Below are positions 1 to 14,193 of a stretch of 64,000 nucleotides of DNA, piece after piece. The DNA is from Deinococcus metalli (lineage in GTDB: Bacteria > Deinococcota > Deinococci > Deinococcales > Deinococcaceae): NCBI RefSeq assembly GCF_014201805.1, contig NZ_JACHFK010000007.1, positions 203,925-267,924 on the forward strand, read 5' to 3'. The position numbers and the translations under genes are program-made. Below the pieces are notes generated by a model. That model was not told where the DNA came from, did not search any database, and was given only the letters and a program-made list of their open reading frames with translations. Numbering within the stretch: position 1 is the first letter of the stretch; the number at the start of each line of letters is the position of its first letter.

Positions 1-1712
<1,712 letters not shown>

Positions 1713-1719
1713 GCGGGGG

Positions 1720-1725
1720 ATTATA
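1720..1725 (-). promoter_or_regulatory. -10 element of clpP (leaderless-type)
   Basis: On the minus strand this reads TATAAT and is separated from the clpP ATG at 1712 by seven bases, which places the expected transcription start at or next to the A of the start codon. No Shine-Dalgarno sequence fits in that gap. Confidence 0.75.
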
Positions 1726-1871
1726 GGGCCGGCCAGCGGCGCGAATGGATGGAAAGGCGGGTTGGACGCGGCACAGACCGCGCGCGGCCGGGCCGTCCGC
1801 CCCGCGCCAGCAGGCCGGGCTTGGTATCGCCGCCCACACCGCCGCCCCCGCCCGGGTGTGCACCCTGGGGT

Positions 1872-2939
1872 ATGGACCTGCGTTCCTACCGCACCCTGGG
1901 CCGCTCCGGCCTGATCGTCAGTCCGCTCGCGCTGGGCACCATGACCTTCGGCACGCCCCGCTGGGGCAGTGCCGACGACGTCTCAGAGCAGGTCTTTGAC
2001 GCGTACGTGGACGCCGGCGGGACCTTTCTCGACACCGCCGACACCTACGCCAAGGGCCGCAGCGAGGAGCTGCTCGGCCGCTACGTCGCCGCGCGCGGCC
2101 TGCGCGACCACGTCGTGCTGGCCACCAAGTTCACGTGGAACGCGGTGCCGGGCGTCCCCACGACCAGCGGCAACGGCCGCAAGAACATCCGCCGGGCGCT
2201 TGAGGGCTCGCTGCGGCGGCTGAACACCGACTTCATCGACCTGTACTGGCTGCACCACTGGGACCTGGTCACGCCGGTCGAGGAGGTCGTGCAGACCCTG
2301 GGCGACCTCGTCCGCGCCGGGCAGATCCACCACTACGGCTTCTCGAACGTGCCCGCGTGGTACGCCGCGCAGGCCGCCATCCTGGCGCAGGTGCACGGCG
2401 TGCCCGGCCCCATCGCCCTGCAACTCGAGTACTCGCTGACCGAGCGCGGCCTGGAACGCGAGCACGCCTCCGCCGCGCAGCACCTCGGCCTTGGAATCAC
2501 GCCGTGGAGTCCGCTGGGCGCGGGCTTCCTGACCGGCAAGTACCGCCGCGCCGGCGAGGGCGCTGCCAGCGGCGAGGGCCGTCTGAGCGGGCCCAACCCG
2601 TTTGGCAACGCCAAGTTCACCGAGAAGAACTGGCGCACGCTGGACGCCTTGCACGCCGTGGCCGCCGACCTCGGGCGCCCGCCCGCACAGGTCGCCCTGG
2701 CGTGGGTGAGCGCGCAGCCGGGCGTGACCGCGCCCATCTTCGGCGCCAGCCGGGTCGCGCAGGTGCACGACGCCGTGGCCTCGCTGGAGATCACCTTGAG
2801 CGCCGAGCACCTGCGGGCGCTGGACGACGCGAGCGCCCTGGAACCCTCCACGCCGGCCTCGCTGCTCCAGCCCGGTATCCGCCGCATGATCTTTGGCGGC
2901 GCAGAGGTCGCTGGCTGGGACGAACAGCAGACGTCGTGA
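1872..2939 (+). CDS. aldo/keto reductase
   Basis: NAD(P)H-dependent reductase of the aldo/keto reductase superfamily, 355 residues with a TIM-barrel fold. The N-terminus ([21 protein letters not shown]) is the hallmark of the YajO/Tas-like subgroup. The catalytic Tyr is in [18 protein letters not shown], and LYWLHHWD and the C-terminal [12 protein letters not shown] cofactor-binding region are present. I chose the ATG at 1872 because the upstream part of the frame overlaps clpP on the other strand and does not look like this family. Stand-alone gene, divergent from clpP and convergent with RNase J. Substrate cannot be told from sequence. Confidence 0.93.
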   Translation: MDLRSYRTLGRSGLIVSPLALGTMTFGTPRWGSADDVSEQVFDAYVDAGGTFLDTADTYAKGRSEELLGRYVAARGLRDHVVLATKFTWNAVPGVPTTSGNGRKNIRRALEGSLRRLNTDFIDLYWLHHWDLVTPVEEVVQTLGDLVRAGQIHHYGFSNVPAWYAAQAAILAQVHGVPGPIALQLEYSLTERGLEREHASAAQHLGLGITPWSPLGAGFLTGKYRRAGEGAASGEGRLSGPNPFGNAKFTEKNWRTLDALHAVAADLGRPPAQVALAWVSAQPGVTAPIFGASRVAQVHDAVASLEITLSAEHLRALDDASALEPSTPASLLQPGIRRMIFGGAEVAGWDEQQTS

Positions 2940-2947
2940 CCACGGCA

Positions 2948-2988
2948 AGCGGCCGCCCCGGACTGGAGGCGGCCGCTGACGTGAAGCG

Positions 2989-2992
<4 letters not shown>
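2948..2992. terminator. bidirectional intrinsic-type hairpins between convergent genes
   Basis: A 10-bp perfect inverted repeat (2948-2957 with 2968-2977) is followed by a 6-bp one (2976-2981 with 2987-2992). They fill the 49-base gap between the aldo/keto reductase and RNase J stops, the second overlapping the RNase J stop codon. There is no T tract, so termination efficiency is uncertain. Confidence 0.55.
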
Positions 2993-4665
<1,673 letters not shown>

Positions 4666-5225
4666 GTGGTACTCCGTGTCCCCGGCCAGCCCACAGCGCG
4701 GCCGGTATGTCTTGAATGAGGCGGTCGGCCCGTCGGTGCAGCCGAAATGATGCGGTTGTGTCGCTGACCTTCACACAGCTGGGAAGGCAGACGCGGTGCC
4801 TTCAAGGTAGCACAGGGGTACGCCTGAGCTGGAAGTACAGATGGGGCGCGGCGCGAACAGCGGCGGTGTCAGGGTGACCGTCACATGCAGCGGACCTCTG
4901 TGCTGCTTTGTGGTGGTTGCCGCGCTGGTGGGCTGCGGGCGCCACCGTGGGAACCACCAGCGCCTGTGGTCTTCATCTTCAGGGCAGCGAGGGGCCTCTG
5001 GTGGGCCCGCCGAGCGGCTGTATCCATGCCAGTCAGCTCACGCAGAGCGAGACCTCTTTTCCGGAGGCGACGTCGGAGGGTTCATGATCCGGCCGGTCGT
5101 GGCCGCGTCACCCCTGGCGACAGACGGCCCAGTCGACGCGCTTCTGCCCGAAACCGGATGTCCAGCGCCCGGGGTGGCAGAGTGCGCGGGCAGGCTGTCA
5201 GCGCCGCCTCCCACCCGCCACAACG
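4666..5225. other. intergenic region without a supported gene
   Basis: About 560 bases between RNase J and tRNA-Glu. Short frames here are not convincing; the longest on the plus strand runs into the tRNA gene. It should hold the RNase J promoter, but I could not pick a good -35/-10 pair. Confidence 0.6.
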
Positions 5226-5250
5226 AAAAAGCCCCCGCGCGAGCGGAGGC
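5226..5250 (-). terminator. Rho-independent terminator of tRNA-Glu
   Basis: On the minus strand an 8-bp stem with a 4-base loop (5250-5243 pairing with 5238-5231) is followed directly by TTTTT (5230-5226). It lies six bases downstream of the tRNA CCA end. Confidence 0.85.
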
Positions 5251-5254
5251 TTTC

Positions 5255-5342
<88 letters not shown>

Positions 5343-5418
5343 TTTTCGCGCTTCGCTCCTGGGGTCAGGGCTCTGCCGCGGACTGCCTTTCAAGGGGCGC
5401 CGTTTCCGGCACCACAGA

Positions 5419-5447
5419 ACTGTACAGGGGTGTTCCCATTCCGTCAA
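5419..5447 (-). promoter_or_regulatory. promoter of tRNA-Glu
   Basis: On the minus strand TTGACG (5447-5442), a 17-base spacer and TACAGT (5424-5419). It would start about 80 bases upstream of the mature tRNA 5' end, implying a 5' leader removed by RNase P. Confidence 0.65.
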
Positions 5448-5581
5448 TAGGTGGGCGGGGGTGCGCGGCTCACTCCGCCGGTCGCGGGGCGGCACTAGAC
5501 TGCGCTCGTGAAGCTCCGCGTGTGCAACGGTCGGTCTCCGGCCACGGGTGAGGTCGCCTCCGTGCTGCCCGGGAGGCTGTC

Positions 5582-7843
5582 TTGAGCGCCATCTACCAGC
5601 GGGCCCGGCCGATCCGCTGGGATCAGGTGGTGGGGCAGGAGCATGTTAAGGACGTGCTGCGCGCGGCGCTGGAGCAGGGCCGGGTGGGGCACGCGTACCT
5701 GTTCTCCGGGCCGCGCGGGGTGGGGAAGACCACGACCGCCCGGCTGATCGCCATGACGGCCAACTGCACCGGGCCGCTGCCCAAACCCTGCGGCGAGTGC
5801 GAGAGCTGCCTGAGCGTGCGCGCCGGTTCACACCCGGACGTCATGGAGATCGACGCGGCCAGCAACAACTCCGTGGACGACGTCCGCGACCTGCGCGAGA
5901 AGGTGTCGCTGGCGGCCATGCGCGGCGGCAAGAAGATCTACATCCTGGACGAGGCGCACATGATGAGCCGGGCGGCCTTCAACGCGCTCCTCAAGACGCT
6001 GGAGGAGCCGCCGGGCCACGTGATCTTCATCCTGGCGACGACCGAGCCGGAGAAGATCATCCCGACCATCCTGTCGCGCTGCCAGCACTACCGCTTCCGC
6101 CGCCTGACGCCGGAGGAGGTCGCGGGGAAACTCGCGGGGCTGGCCCGGCAGGAGGGCGTGAGCGCTGAGCCGGCCGCACTGCAACTGATCGGCCGGCTGG
6201 CCGACGGCGCCATGCGCGACGGCGAGAGCCTGCTGGAGCGCATGCTGGCCGCCGGCAGCGCGATCACGCGGGCGGGCGTGGAGGACGCGCTGGGCCTCCC
6301 GCCGGGCGAGCGGGTGCGCGCGGTGGCGGCGGCCCTGGTGGTCGGGGACGCGGGCGCGGCGCTCTCGGGCGCGGCGCAGCTGTACCGTGACGGCTTCGCG
6401 GCGCGCACGGTCGTCGAGGGGCTGGTCGCGGCCTACGGAGCGGCCCTGCACGCGGAACTCGGCCTGGGCGAGGAGGGCCGGCTGGAGGGCGCGGACGTGC
6501 CGCGGCTGCTGAAGTTGCAGGCGGCGCTGGATGAGCAGGAGGCCCGCTTCGCGCGCTCGGCCGACCAGCAGAGCCTGGAACTGGCCCTCACGCACGCCCT
6601 CCTGGCCGCCGACGGCGGGGGGGGCGTGAGCGCGGGCAGCGGCGCCGGCGCGGCCGTTCCGGCCGATCTCGTGCAGCGCCTGAACCGGCTGGAGAAGGAA
6701 CTCGCGGGCCTGCGGGCGGCTGGCGCGCGCCCGGTGGCCGCGGCGCCCGTCACGGAGTTCGATCCCGCCGCGCGGCGTGGCCCGGCCCCCGCGCGGGAGG
6801 TCGTGGCGCAGGCGGCCGCGAGCGTGGCCGACGCGCCGGCCCCGGCGCCCGTGCAGGGCACGTGGGCGGACGTGGTCAAGCAGGCGAGCATGCAGGTGCG
6901 CGCGTTCCTGAAACCCGCCCGCATGCACGCGGAGAGCGGCTACGTGAGCCTGACCTACGACGGCAAGAACGCCTTCCACGCCAAGCAGGTGGTTGCGAAG
7001 TTCGACGATCTCGCCAAGCTGGTGGGACAGGTGTTCGGCCCCGTGACCTTCGAGCTGATCGTGCCGGACGGGGGGCGCAAGGTCACGGTGGGCGGCGCGG
7101 CTGCGGCCACTGCCTCCACCGTGCCGACGGCGCCGCCGCCCGCTCCCGCCCCGGCGCGGCGGCCCGAGCCGGAACCGCAGGGTGCCGTGGAGGTCGCGCC
7201 CTTCGATCCCACGCCCCGGCGCCCGGCCACGCGCGCTCCGGCCCCCTCGCCGCTGCCCGAGCCCCCGCAGGCGAGCGCCGTCCCGTCGGCGGTGCCGGAC
7301 CGTCCGCCGCCCCGGCCCGCCGCGCGCGTGGCGACGCTGGAGCCGCCGGAGGTGCGCGTGCCGCCGCCCAGCCCGGACGACGCGGCCGCCGCGCCCCTGC
7401 CGGACGTGCCCCCCGCCGCGTGGGAGGCCGAGCACGTGGCGGATGTGGCGCCGGCCCCGGCGGACGCGCAGGGCGGAGACCGCGTGCCCCCACCCGCCGC
7501 GCCGCGCGAGCTGTACCTGGGCGAGGTCATCACCGAGGAGCCCGACTGGGACGACCTGGGAGCGCCGCTCGATCCGGGCGGCCCGGACGTGGAGGCCAGC
7601 CTGCGCGACGCGCCCTTCGCGAACCTGAGCGTGGAACGCCCCACGCCGGCCCCCGCTGCCCCGGCCCCGCCGCCGACGGCCCGGACCAGCGCGCCGGCCC
7701 GCGTGGGCGACATCCGCGCGCACCCCATGTACGAGGACATCAAGGGCCGCTTCTCCGGCCGCGTGCGCGAGATCGGCAAGAACCGCTCCGTGCCGGCCGC
7801 GCAGGCCGACGCCGAACCCGGTGAGGACGACGCGGAGGCCTGA
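5582..7843 (+). CDS. dnaX: DNA polymerase III subunits gamma/tau
   Basis: Clamp-loader ATPase of the replicative polymerase. The 753 residues contain Walker A GPRGVGKTT (43-51), four zinc-binding cysteines (62, 70, 73, 76), Walker B ILDEAH (121-126) and the SRC motif near 165. The helical domain III ends near residue 343, followed by a long Pro/Ala-rich linker and a tau-like C-terminal part. Start is TTG at 5582 with GGGAGG five bases upstream. An eight-G run at 6617-6624, right at the end of domain III, could yield a truncated gamma form if one G is skipped, because TGA follows at once in that frame. Confidence 0.95.
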   Translation: MSAIYQRARPIRWDQVVGQEHVKDVLRAALEQGRVGHAYLFSGPRGVGKTTTARLIAMTANCTGPLPKPCGECESCLSVRAGSHPDVMEIDAASNNSVDDVRDLREKVSLAAMRGGKKIYILDEAHMMSRAAFNALLKTLEEPPGHVIFILATTEPEKIIPTILSRCQHYRFRRLTPEEVAGKLAGLARQEGVSAEPAALQLIGRLADGAMRDGESLLERMLAAGSAITRAGVEDALGLPPGERVRAVAAALVVGDAGAALSGAAQLYRDGFAARTVVEGLVAAYGAALHAELGLGEEGRLEGADVPRLLKLQAALDEQEARFARSADQQSLELALTHALLAADGGGGVSAGSGAGAAVPADLVQRLNRLEKELAGLRAAGARPVAAAPVTEFDPAARRGPAPAREVVAQAAASVADAPAPAPVQGTWADVVKQASMQVRAFLKPARMHAESGYVSLTYDGKNAFHAKQVVAKFDDLAKLVGQVFGPVTFELIVPDGGRKVTVGGAAAATASTVPTAPPPAPAPARRPEPEPQGAVEVAPFDPTPRRPATRAPAPSPLPEPPQASAVPSAVPDRPPPRPAARVATLEPPEVRVPPPSPDDAAAAPLPDVPPAAWEAEHVADVAPAPADAQGGDRVPPPAAPRELYLGEVITEEPDWDDLGAPLDPGGPDVEASLRDAPFANLSVERPTPAPAAPAPPPTARTSAPARVGDIRAHPMYEDIKGRFSGRVREIGKNRSVPAAQADAEPGEDDAEA

Positions 7844-7898
7844 CCTGCCGGGCCTTCACGTTCCCCTGGGACACGTGCGCTAGCCTGCGCCCCAACCC

Positions 7899-9446
<1,548 letters not shown>

Positions 9447-9476
9447 TCCCGGCGGTCGGCGCGGGCGGCGGGCCGG

Positions 9477-10484
9477 TCAGGCCGTTTCGCGGATGATCAG
9501 GCGGGGCTCGAAACGGCGGGCGCGGGCGGGGCCGCGGTAGCCGTTCAGGCGCGACAGCAGCAGTTGCGCGGCCTCGTAGCCCATGCTCTCGACCGGCTGG
9601 TGCAGCGTGGTCAGGCCACGCGCCGCCGCCCACGGCTGGTCGTCGAAGCCGATCACCCGTACGTCCTGGCCGGGGGTCAGGCCGCGCAGGCGGATCTCGT
9701 CGAGCAGCGCGCCGGCGAGCAGGTCCGCGGACGCGAAGACGGTGCACGGCAGACCGCCCGGCGTCGCCTGCGCGTCGTCCAGCAGGGTCGACGCCGTGTT
9801 GCGCGCGGCGAGCGTGTCGAAACTGGAGGTGAACTCCGCGTGGACGGGGCGCCCGGCTGCGGCCAGGGCGCGCAGGAAGCCCGCGCGGCGGTCCTCGAAC
9901 ACGCGGGTGGTGAACAGCTGGTCGAGTTCCGTCTCGACCCAGATGGCGTACACCGGGCCGGGCAGGTCGGCGGCGTACTCGCCGGCCAGCGCGCCGCCGC
10001 CCACGTTGTCCATGTACGAGCAGTCCACGCCCTCGGCGTGGGCGTCGACCAGCACGGTGGGCTGCTGGGTGCGCAGGCGGCGTTCGTGGAACATCTGCGT
10101 GAGGTTGTACGTCGCCATGACCAGCCCGTCCGCCTGGTACGCCAGGGTGTGCGAGCCCAGGTAGCGCTCCAGCCGCGAGCGGTCCAGCAGCGGAAAGATC
10201 GCGACGTCGTAGCGCGCTTCCTGAAAGGCCGCCTCCAGGCCGTCCATCAGGCGGGCGTAGAACTCGGTGGTCAGCACCGGCAGCAGCACGCTGATGGTGT
10301 AGCTCTTGCCGCCCGCGATGCGCCGGGCGTGCGGGTTGGGCGTGTAGTCCAGTTCCGCGATGGCGCGCAGCACGGTCTCGCGAGTGGCCCCCTTGACGGC
10401 GGCGTGGTTGTTCAGGACACGGGACACCGTGCCGACGCCGACGCCGGCCTGCCGGGCCACATCCTGGATGGTGGGTTTGCGCAT
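9477..10484 (-). CDS. LacI-family transcriptional regulator
   Basis: 335 residues: an N-terminal LacI helix-turn-helix (TIQDVARQAGVGVGTVSRVLNN) with hinge helix, then a periplasmic-binding-protein-like sugar-sensing domain ending in VIGFDDQPW and a typical C-terminal tail. I chose the ATG at 10484 because the helix-turn-helix begins immediately after it; the upstream extension is not family-like. A 15-base palindrome 26 bases upstream of the ATG is a likely autoregulatory operator. No sugar genes adjoin it, so its regulon lies elsewhere. Confidence 0.93.
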   Translation of the reverse strand: MRKPTIQDVARQAGVGVGTVSRVLNNHAAVKGATRETVLRAIAELDYTPNPHARRIAGGKSYTISVLLPVLTTEFYARLMDGLEAAFQEARYDVAIFPLLDRSRLERYLGSHTLAYQADGLVMATYNLTQMFHERRLRTQQPTVLVDAHAEGVDCSYMDNVGGGALAGEYAADLPGPVYAIWVETELDQLFTTRVFEDRRAGFLRALAAAGRPVHAEFTSSFDTLAARNTASTLLDDAQATPGGLPCTVFASADLLAGALLDEIRLRGLTPGQDVRVIGFDDQPWAAARGLTTLHQPVESMGYEAAQLLLSRLNGYRGPARARRFEPRLIIRETA

Positions 10485-10509
10485 GGTTTCACGCAGGATA
10501 CCCCGGAAA

Positions 10510-10524
10510 TGGAAGCGGCTTCCA
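10510..10524. promoter_or_regulatory. LacI-type operator palindrome
   Basis: TGGAAGC-G-GCTTCCA, perfect 7-bp arms around a central G, upstream of the LacI-family gene. GGAAGC..GCTTCC arms are typical of LacI-family operators, though those usually have an even length with a central CpG. Confidence 0.65.
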
Positions 10525-10613
10525 ACATGCCCGCCGCGGGGACAATCCGGCCCCCGGCGCACGCCTACACTGCGGGTCGCCGGGCGTCCGCGCCCGCCGC
10601 TCCGAGGAGTCCC

Positions 10614-11111
10614 ATGTCCGACCGTTCCCCGATCTCCGTGCTCCGGACGCTGCTCGCCCTAGGCGCCGTCACGGCGCCCGCGCTGGCGCACCCGGCCGGG
10701 CACTCCATGCCCATGCCGGCCCCGGCCGCGAAGGCGGCCACGCCGCTGCCCCTGACGGTCACGCAGGCGCGCGTGGTGGCCGTGCCGCCCGGCATCTCGG
10801 ACACCAGCGTGTTCCTGACCTTGAACAACCCCGGCGCGCAGCCGGTCGTGCTGACGGCCGCGCGGTCCGGCGTGGCCGCCCACGCCATGCTGATGCAGAC
10901 CGTGAAGGACGCGCGGGGCCTGACCGGCATGAAGGCGGCGCCGTCCCTGACCGTGCCCGCCCGCGGCTCGCTGGTGCTGGACGACCTCGGCCCGCACGTG
11001 ATGCTGATGGGCCTGACACGCCCGCTGAAGCCCGGCGAGGTCGTGACCGTGATCCTCAGCGACCGTGCCGGACGCACGCTGACCGTGCGCGCGACGGTCC
11101 GCAAACCCTGA
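10614..11111 (+). CDS. copper chaperone PCu(A)C
   Basis: 165-residue exported protein with a signal peptide and a His/Met-rich segment (HPAGHSMPMPAP) just after it. The PCu(A)C domain carries the copper ligands: His90 and the Met cluster in AAHAMLMQ, Met106, and His128/Met130-Met132 in GPHVMLMGL. It delivers Cu(I) to the CuA site of cytochrome c oxidase outside the membrane. ATG at 10614 with GAGGAG just upstream. First gene of a PCuAC-SCO1-CtaG operon. Confidence 0.93.
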   Translation: MSDRSPISVLRTLLALGAVTAPALAHPAGHSMPMPAPAAKAATPLPLTVTQARVVAVPPGISDTSVFLTLNNPGAQPVVLTAARSGVAAHAMLMQTVKDARGLTGMKAAPSLTVPARGSLVLDDLGPHVMLMGLTRPLKPGEVVTVILSDRAGRTLTVRATVRKP

Positions 11112-11115
11112 CGCC

Positions 11116-11772
11116 ATGACCGAGCAGACCTCCGCCCCTCGTCCTGACAGCGCGCCCGGCCGCCCGTGGTACGCGTCGGCGCTGCTGGCCGTGGTGGGCG
11201 TGACGCTGCTGCTGCTGGCCGCGTGGGGCTACGCTCGCTGGCGCAGTCCGCACCCCTTCTACGGCACCGCGTACTCCGGCGTGGCGGCCACGCCCCTGAG
11301 CGGCACGGCGCAAGGCGGCCGGGCGTACACCTTCACGCCGGGCGCTGGTGGCCGCACCACCGCGCTGTTCTTCGGCTTCACGCACTGCGCGAACATCTGC
11401 CCGCTGACCCTGTCGTACCTGAACAAGGTGCGTCAGGCGCTGCCGGCCGAGCAGCGTGACCGCTTTCAGGTGCTGTTCGTGAGCATCGACCCGGCCCGCG
11501 ACACGCCGCAGCGCCTGGGCGAGTACGTGTCGTACTTCGGCTCGGGCACCGGCCTGCGGATTCCGGAACCCGCACTGAGCGAGGGCGCGCGGGCCTACGG
11601 CGTGGGCTACCAGAAGGTGGACGTGAAGGGCGCCGACTACCAGATGAACCACACGACCGCCACGTACCTGATCGACGCGGCCGGCAAGCTGCGGCTGCTG
11701 TGGGACTACACGCAGCTCCCGCAGGTGGCGCGCGTGCTCGAGGACGTGCAGTACGTCATGGAGCACCCGTGA
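11116..11772 (+). CDS. SCO1/SenC family copper protein
   Basis: 218 residues: a short cytoplasmic N-terminus, one membrane anchor (about 20-40) and a thioredoxin-fold domain facing outward. The copper ligands are Cys91 and Cys95 in FTHCANICP and His179 in YQMNHTTATYLID. It inserts copper into, or reduces, the CuA centre of cytochrome oxidase. It begins four bases after the PCuAC stop and its own stop overlaps the next start (GTGA). Confidence 0.95.
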   Translation: MTEQTSAPRPDSAPGRPWYASALLAVVGVTLLLLAAWGYARWRSPHPFYGTAYSGVAATPLSGTAQGGRAYTFTPGAGGRTTALFFGFTHCANICPLTLSYLNKVRQALPAEQRDRFQVLFVSIDPARDTPQRLGEYVSYFGSGTGLRIPEPALSEGARAYGVGYQKVDVKGADYQMNHTTATYLIDAAGKLRLLWDYTQLPQVARVLEDVQYVMEHP

Positions 11773-12608
11773 GCGCGCCTGTGTCCGGCGGCGTGGACCT
11801 GAATCCCACGCTGGCCGACCTGCTCATCGTGCACGTCCAGCCGACGCTGCTGATCCTCACGCTGCTGGTCGGGGCGTGGTACGCGTGGCGCTTCGTGCAG
11901 TCACGCCACACGCCGGAGGACCGGGCCCGCTGGCCGCTGTGGCGCGCGGCGCTGTTCGCGCTGGGGTGGGTGGTCCTGCTGCTGACCACCCAGAGCCGAG
12001 CGGCGACCCTCACCCAGGGCAGCATGGCGCTGTACATGACCCGCCTGATGCTCCTGGCGGAGATCGTGCCCCCGCTGCTGGTGCTGGGCGTGCCGCGCGG
12101 CGTGGCGCTCGACCCCCGGCGCGGCGCGGGCCGCGTCCTGAACACGCTGCTCGATCCGTGGCTGGCGCTGGCGGTATGGACGGCCGTGATCGTCTTCTGG
12201 AACATCCCCGCCGGCTTCAACGCGTCCGTGGTCGCCAATACCGCCGCCACGCTGCTGCCGGGCCTGTACCTGCTGAGCAGCGTGCTGGTGTGGGCCGTGA
12301 TCCTGCGGCCGCTGCCGGCGGTGCAGCCGGCCACCATCGGCTCGCGCGGGTGGTTCGGGCTGCTGGCCGCGCTGCCCATGATGGCGGTCGCCAGCGTGTG
12401 GCTGTACACGCCGCGCGTGCTGTACCAGCCGTTCGTGAACGCCCTGTGCCTGTGGAACCTCACGCCGCTGCAAAACCAGCAGCTGTCCGGCTGGATCATG
12501 ATGCTCGCCGGGCTGCCCGCGCTGGCGCTGGCGTTCATCCAGCTGTTCCAGTGGCTGGTCGGCCTGACCGAGCAGCAGGGCGTCCCACCTGGGCAGCCGC
12601 CCGCGTGA
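11769..12608 (+). CDS. ctaG: cytochrome c oxidase assembly factor CtaG
   Basis: 279-residue polytopic membrane protein of the caa3_CtaG family, with about seven hydrophobic helices. Conserved histidine and methionine residues such as IVHVQPT and MTRLMLLAEIVPPLLVLG are present. In Bacillus CtaG is needed to make active caa3 oxidase. I chose GTG at 11769, which overlaps the SCO1 stop and has GGAG five bases upstream. With PCuAC and SCO1 it forms a coherent oxidase copper-maturation operon. Confidence 0.9.
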   Translation: MSAPVSGGVDLNPTLADLLIVHVQPTLLILTLLVGAWYAWRFVQSRHTPEDRARWPLWRAALFALGWVVLLLTTQSRAATLTQGSMALYMTRLMLLAEIVPPLLVLGVPRGVALDPRRGAGRVLNTLLDPWLALAVWTAVIVFWNIPAGFNASVVANTAATLLPGLYLLSSVLVWAVILRPLPAVQPATIGSRGWFGLLAALPMMAVASVWLYTPRVLYQPFVNALCLWNLTPLQNQQLSGWIMMLAGLPALALAFIQLFQWLVGLTEQQGVPPGQPPA

Positions 12609-12640
12609 CGGCGCCCACGGGGGCCTAGAATGCCGCTCAT

Positions 12641-13576
12641 ATGACCTCCCTCCTGGAAGGCTGGCAGCCCGCTCCCGCCGGATACAAGCACGTCGTGAGC
12701 GTGTCGCTGGGGAGCTCCAAGCGCAACGCCCGCGAGGAGATCAGCGTGCTGGGCCAGCCCTTCATCCTGGAGCGCATCGGCACCGACGCCGACGCGAAGA
12801 AGGCGGCCGCGCTGTTCACCGCGCTGGACGGCCGGGTGGACGCCTTCGGGCTGGGCGGCGCCGACCTGTACGTGATCGCGGACGGCAAGCGCTACCTGTT
12901 CGGCAACGTCAAGAAACTCATCGCGGGCGCCAGGATCACGCCGGTGCTGGACGGCTCGGGCCTGAAGAACACTCTGGAGCGCGACGCCATCGCGCAGCTC
13001 GACCCGGTGCTGAACTGGCGGACGCAGAAGGTGCTGATGGTCAGCGCGGTCGACCGCTTCGGCATGGCCGAGGCGCTGTCGCAGGCGGGCGCGGACATCG
13101 TGTACGGCGACATCGTGTTCGGCCTGAACATCGACCGGCCGCTGCGCAGCCTGACCGCACTGCGCCGCGTCGCCAAGGTGGTGCTGCCAGTGATCACCAA
13201 GCTGCCGCAGGACTGGTTCTACCCGACCGGCGCCAAGCAGGAGGTCAGCGTGGAGGGCAACGGCACCAAGTACTACGCGTGGGCCGACGTGATCGCTGGC
13301 GACACCCACTACGCCAAGCGCTACGCCCCGCGCGACCTGGCCGGCAAGACGATCCTGACCCAGACCATCACCGAGGCCGACCGCGCGTGGATGAAGGAAC
13401 GCGGCGTCGCGCGGCTGATCACCACCACGCCCCGGATGGGCACCCGCAACTTCGCCACCAACGTCCTGGAGGCCTTCTTCGTCGCCCTGAGCGGCAAGAA
13501 GGCGGCGCTGAGCGAGCAGGAGTACCTGGACTACATCCGGCAGGTGAACTTCAAGCCGGAGGTCAACGAGCTGTAG
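12641..13576 (+). CDS. conserved protein, possibly quinate/shikimate 5-dehydrogenase-like
   Basis: 311 residues. I do not recognise a secure domain. Similar proteins in Deinococcus are, to my recollection, labelled quinate 5-dehydrogenase, but I cannot confirm this from motifs. Visible features are GLGGADLYV, the repeated FG(L/V) segments and a conserved-looking [20 protein letters not shown] block near residues 266-286. There is no signal peptide or membrane segment, so it is cytosolic. A TAGAAT hexamer ends nine bases before the ATG. It precedes xpt by 28 bases, but xpt has its own leaderless-type promoter. Confidence 0.5.
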   Translation: MTSLLEGWQPAPAGYKHVVSVSLGSSKRNAREEISVLGQPFILERIGTDADAKKAAALFTALDGRVDAFGLGGADLYVIADGKRYLFGNVKKLIAGARITPVLDGSGLKNTLERDAIAQLDPVLNWRTQKVLMVSAVDRFGMAEALSQAGADIVYGDIVFGLNIDRPLRSLTALRRVAKVVLPVITKLPQDWFYPTGAKQEVSVEGNGTKYYAWADVIAGDTHYAKRYAPRDLAGKTILTQTITEADRAWMKERGVARLITTTPRMGTRNFATNVLEAFFVALSGKKAALSEQEYLDYIRQVNFKPEVNEL

Positions 13577-13591
13577 GTCGCGGCCGGCGGG

Positions 13592-13597
13592 TACACT
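13592..13597 (+). promoter_or_regulatory. -10 element of xpt (leaderless-type)
   Basis: TACACT ending seven bases before the xpt ATG, with no Shine-Dalgarno sequence between. Confidence 0.65.
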
Positions 13598-13604
13598 CGC
13601 GGGC

Positions 13605-14186
13605 ATGGAGTCGCTCGTACAGGCCATCCGGGACCAGGGCGTGATCCTGCCCGGCGGATTTCTCAAGGTGGACGGTCTCGTCAACCACCAGCTGCTGCCC
13701 CACCTGACCCGCGAGATGGGCGTGCGCTTCGCGGAGCACTTCGCGCCGCTGAAGCCCAACAAGGTGCTGACCATCGAGGTGAGCGGGATCGCCCCGGCCA
13801 TCAGCGCCGCCATGGAACTGGGCGTGCCGATGGTGTACGCCCGCAAGAAAAAGCCCCTGACCATGAAGGAGCCGGCGTTTACCGCCGCGTCAGTCAGCCG
13901 CACCAAGGGCGGCACCGTGGACCTGTTCATCTCCTCCGAGTTCCTCGGTCCGGACGACCGGGTGGTCGTGATCGACGACTTTCTGGCGTCCGGCGGCACG
14001 CTGCGCGCCCTGACCGGCATGATCGCGCTGAGTGGCGCGACCCTGCTGGGCCTGGGCTGCGTGGTGGAAAAGGAGTTCGAGCACGGCCGCGAGCATCTGG
14101 CCGACCTGAACGTGCCCATCCACACCCTGGCGAACATCGTCCGCATGAGCGAGGCCGAGGGCATCGTGGTGGAAGCGGGGCGCTAG
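13605..14186 (+). CDS. xpt: xanthine phosphoribosyltransferase
   Basis: 193-residue purine salvage enzyme that converts xanthine and PRPP to XMP. The PRPP-binding loop [13 protein letters not shown] (near residues 122-134), VNHQLLPHL and [10 protein letters not shown] are diagnostic of Xpt. Length equals that of the Bacillus enzyme. No purine riboswitch is visible; the start is leaderless. It complements guaB farther along the window. Confidence 0.94.
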   Translation: MESLVQAIRDQGVILPGGFLKVDGLVNHQLLPHLTREMGVRFAEHFAPLKPNKVLTIEVSGIAPAISAAMELGVPMVYARKKKPLTMKEPAFTAASVSRTKGGTVDLFISSEFLGPDDRVVVIDDFLASGGTLRALTGMIALSGATLLGLGCVVEKEFEHGREHLADLNVPIHTLANIVRMSEAEGIVVEAGR

Positions 14187-14193
14187 GCCAGAC

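Noticed and set aside
6862..7824. 320-codon overlapping frame within dnaX
   Set aside because: Consistent with codon-bias shadowing; Arg/Ala/Gly-rich without domains. It is only reachable by a -1 shift at the G run.
9564..10613. Upstream extension of the PCuAC frame
   Set aside because: Antisense to the LacI gene; the signal peptide begins at ATG 10614 after a good Shine-Dalgarno.
11756..14164. 802-codon minus-strand open frame
   Set aside because: A GC-rich shadow antisense to ctaG, the quinate-like gene and xpt; composition is arginine/serine-rich with no motifs.
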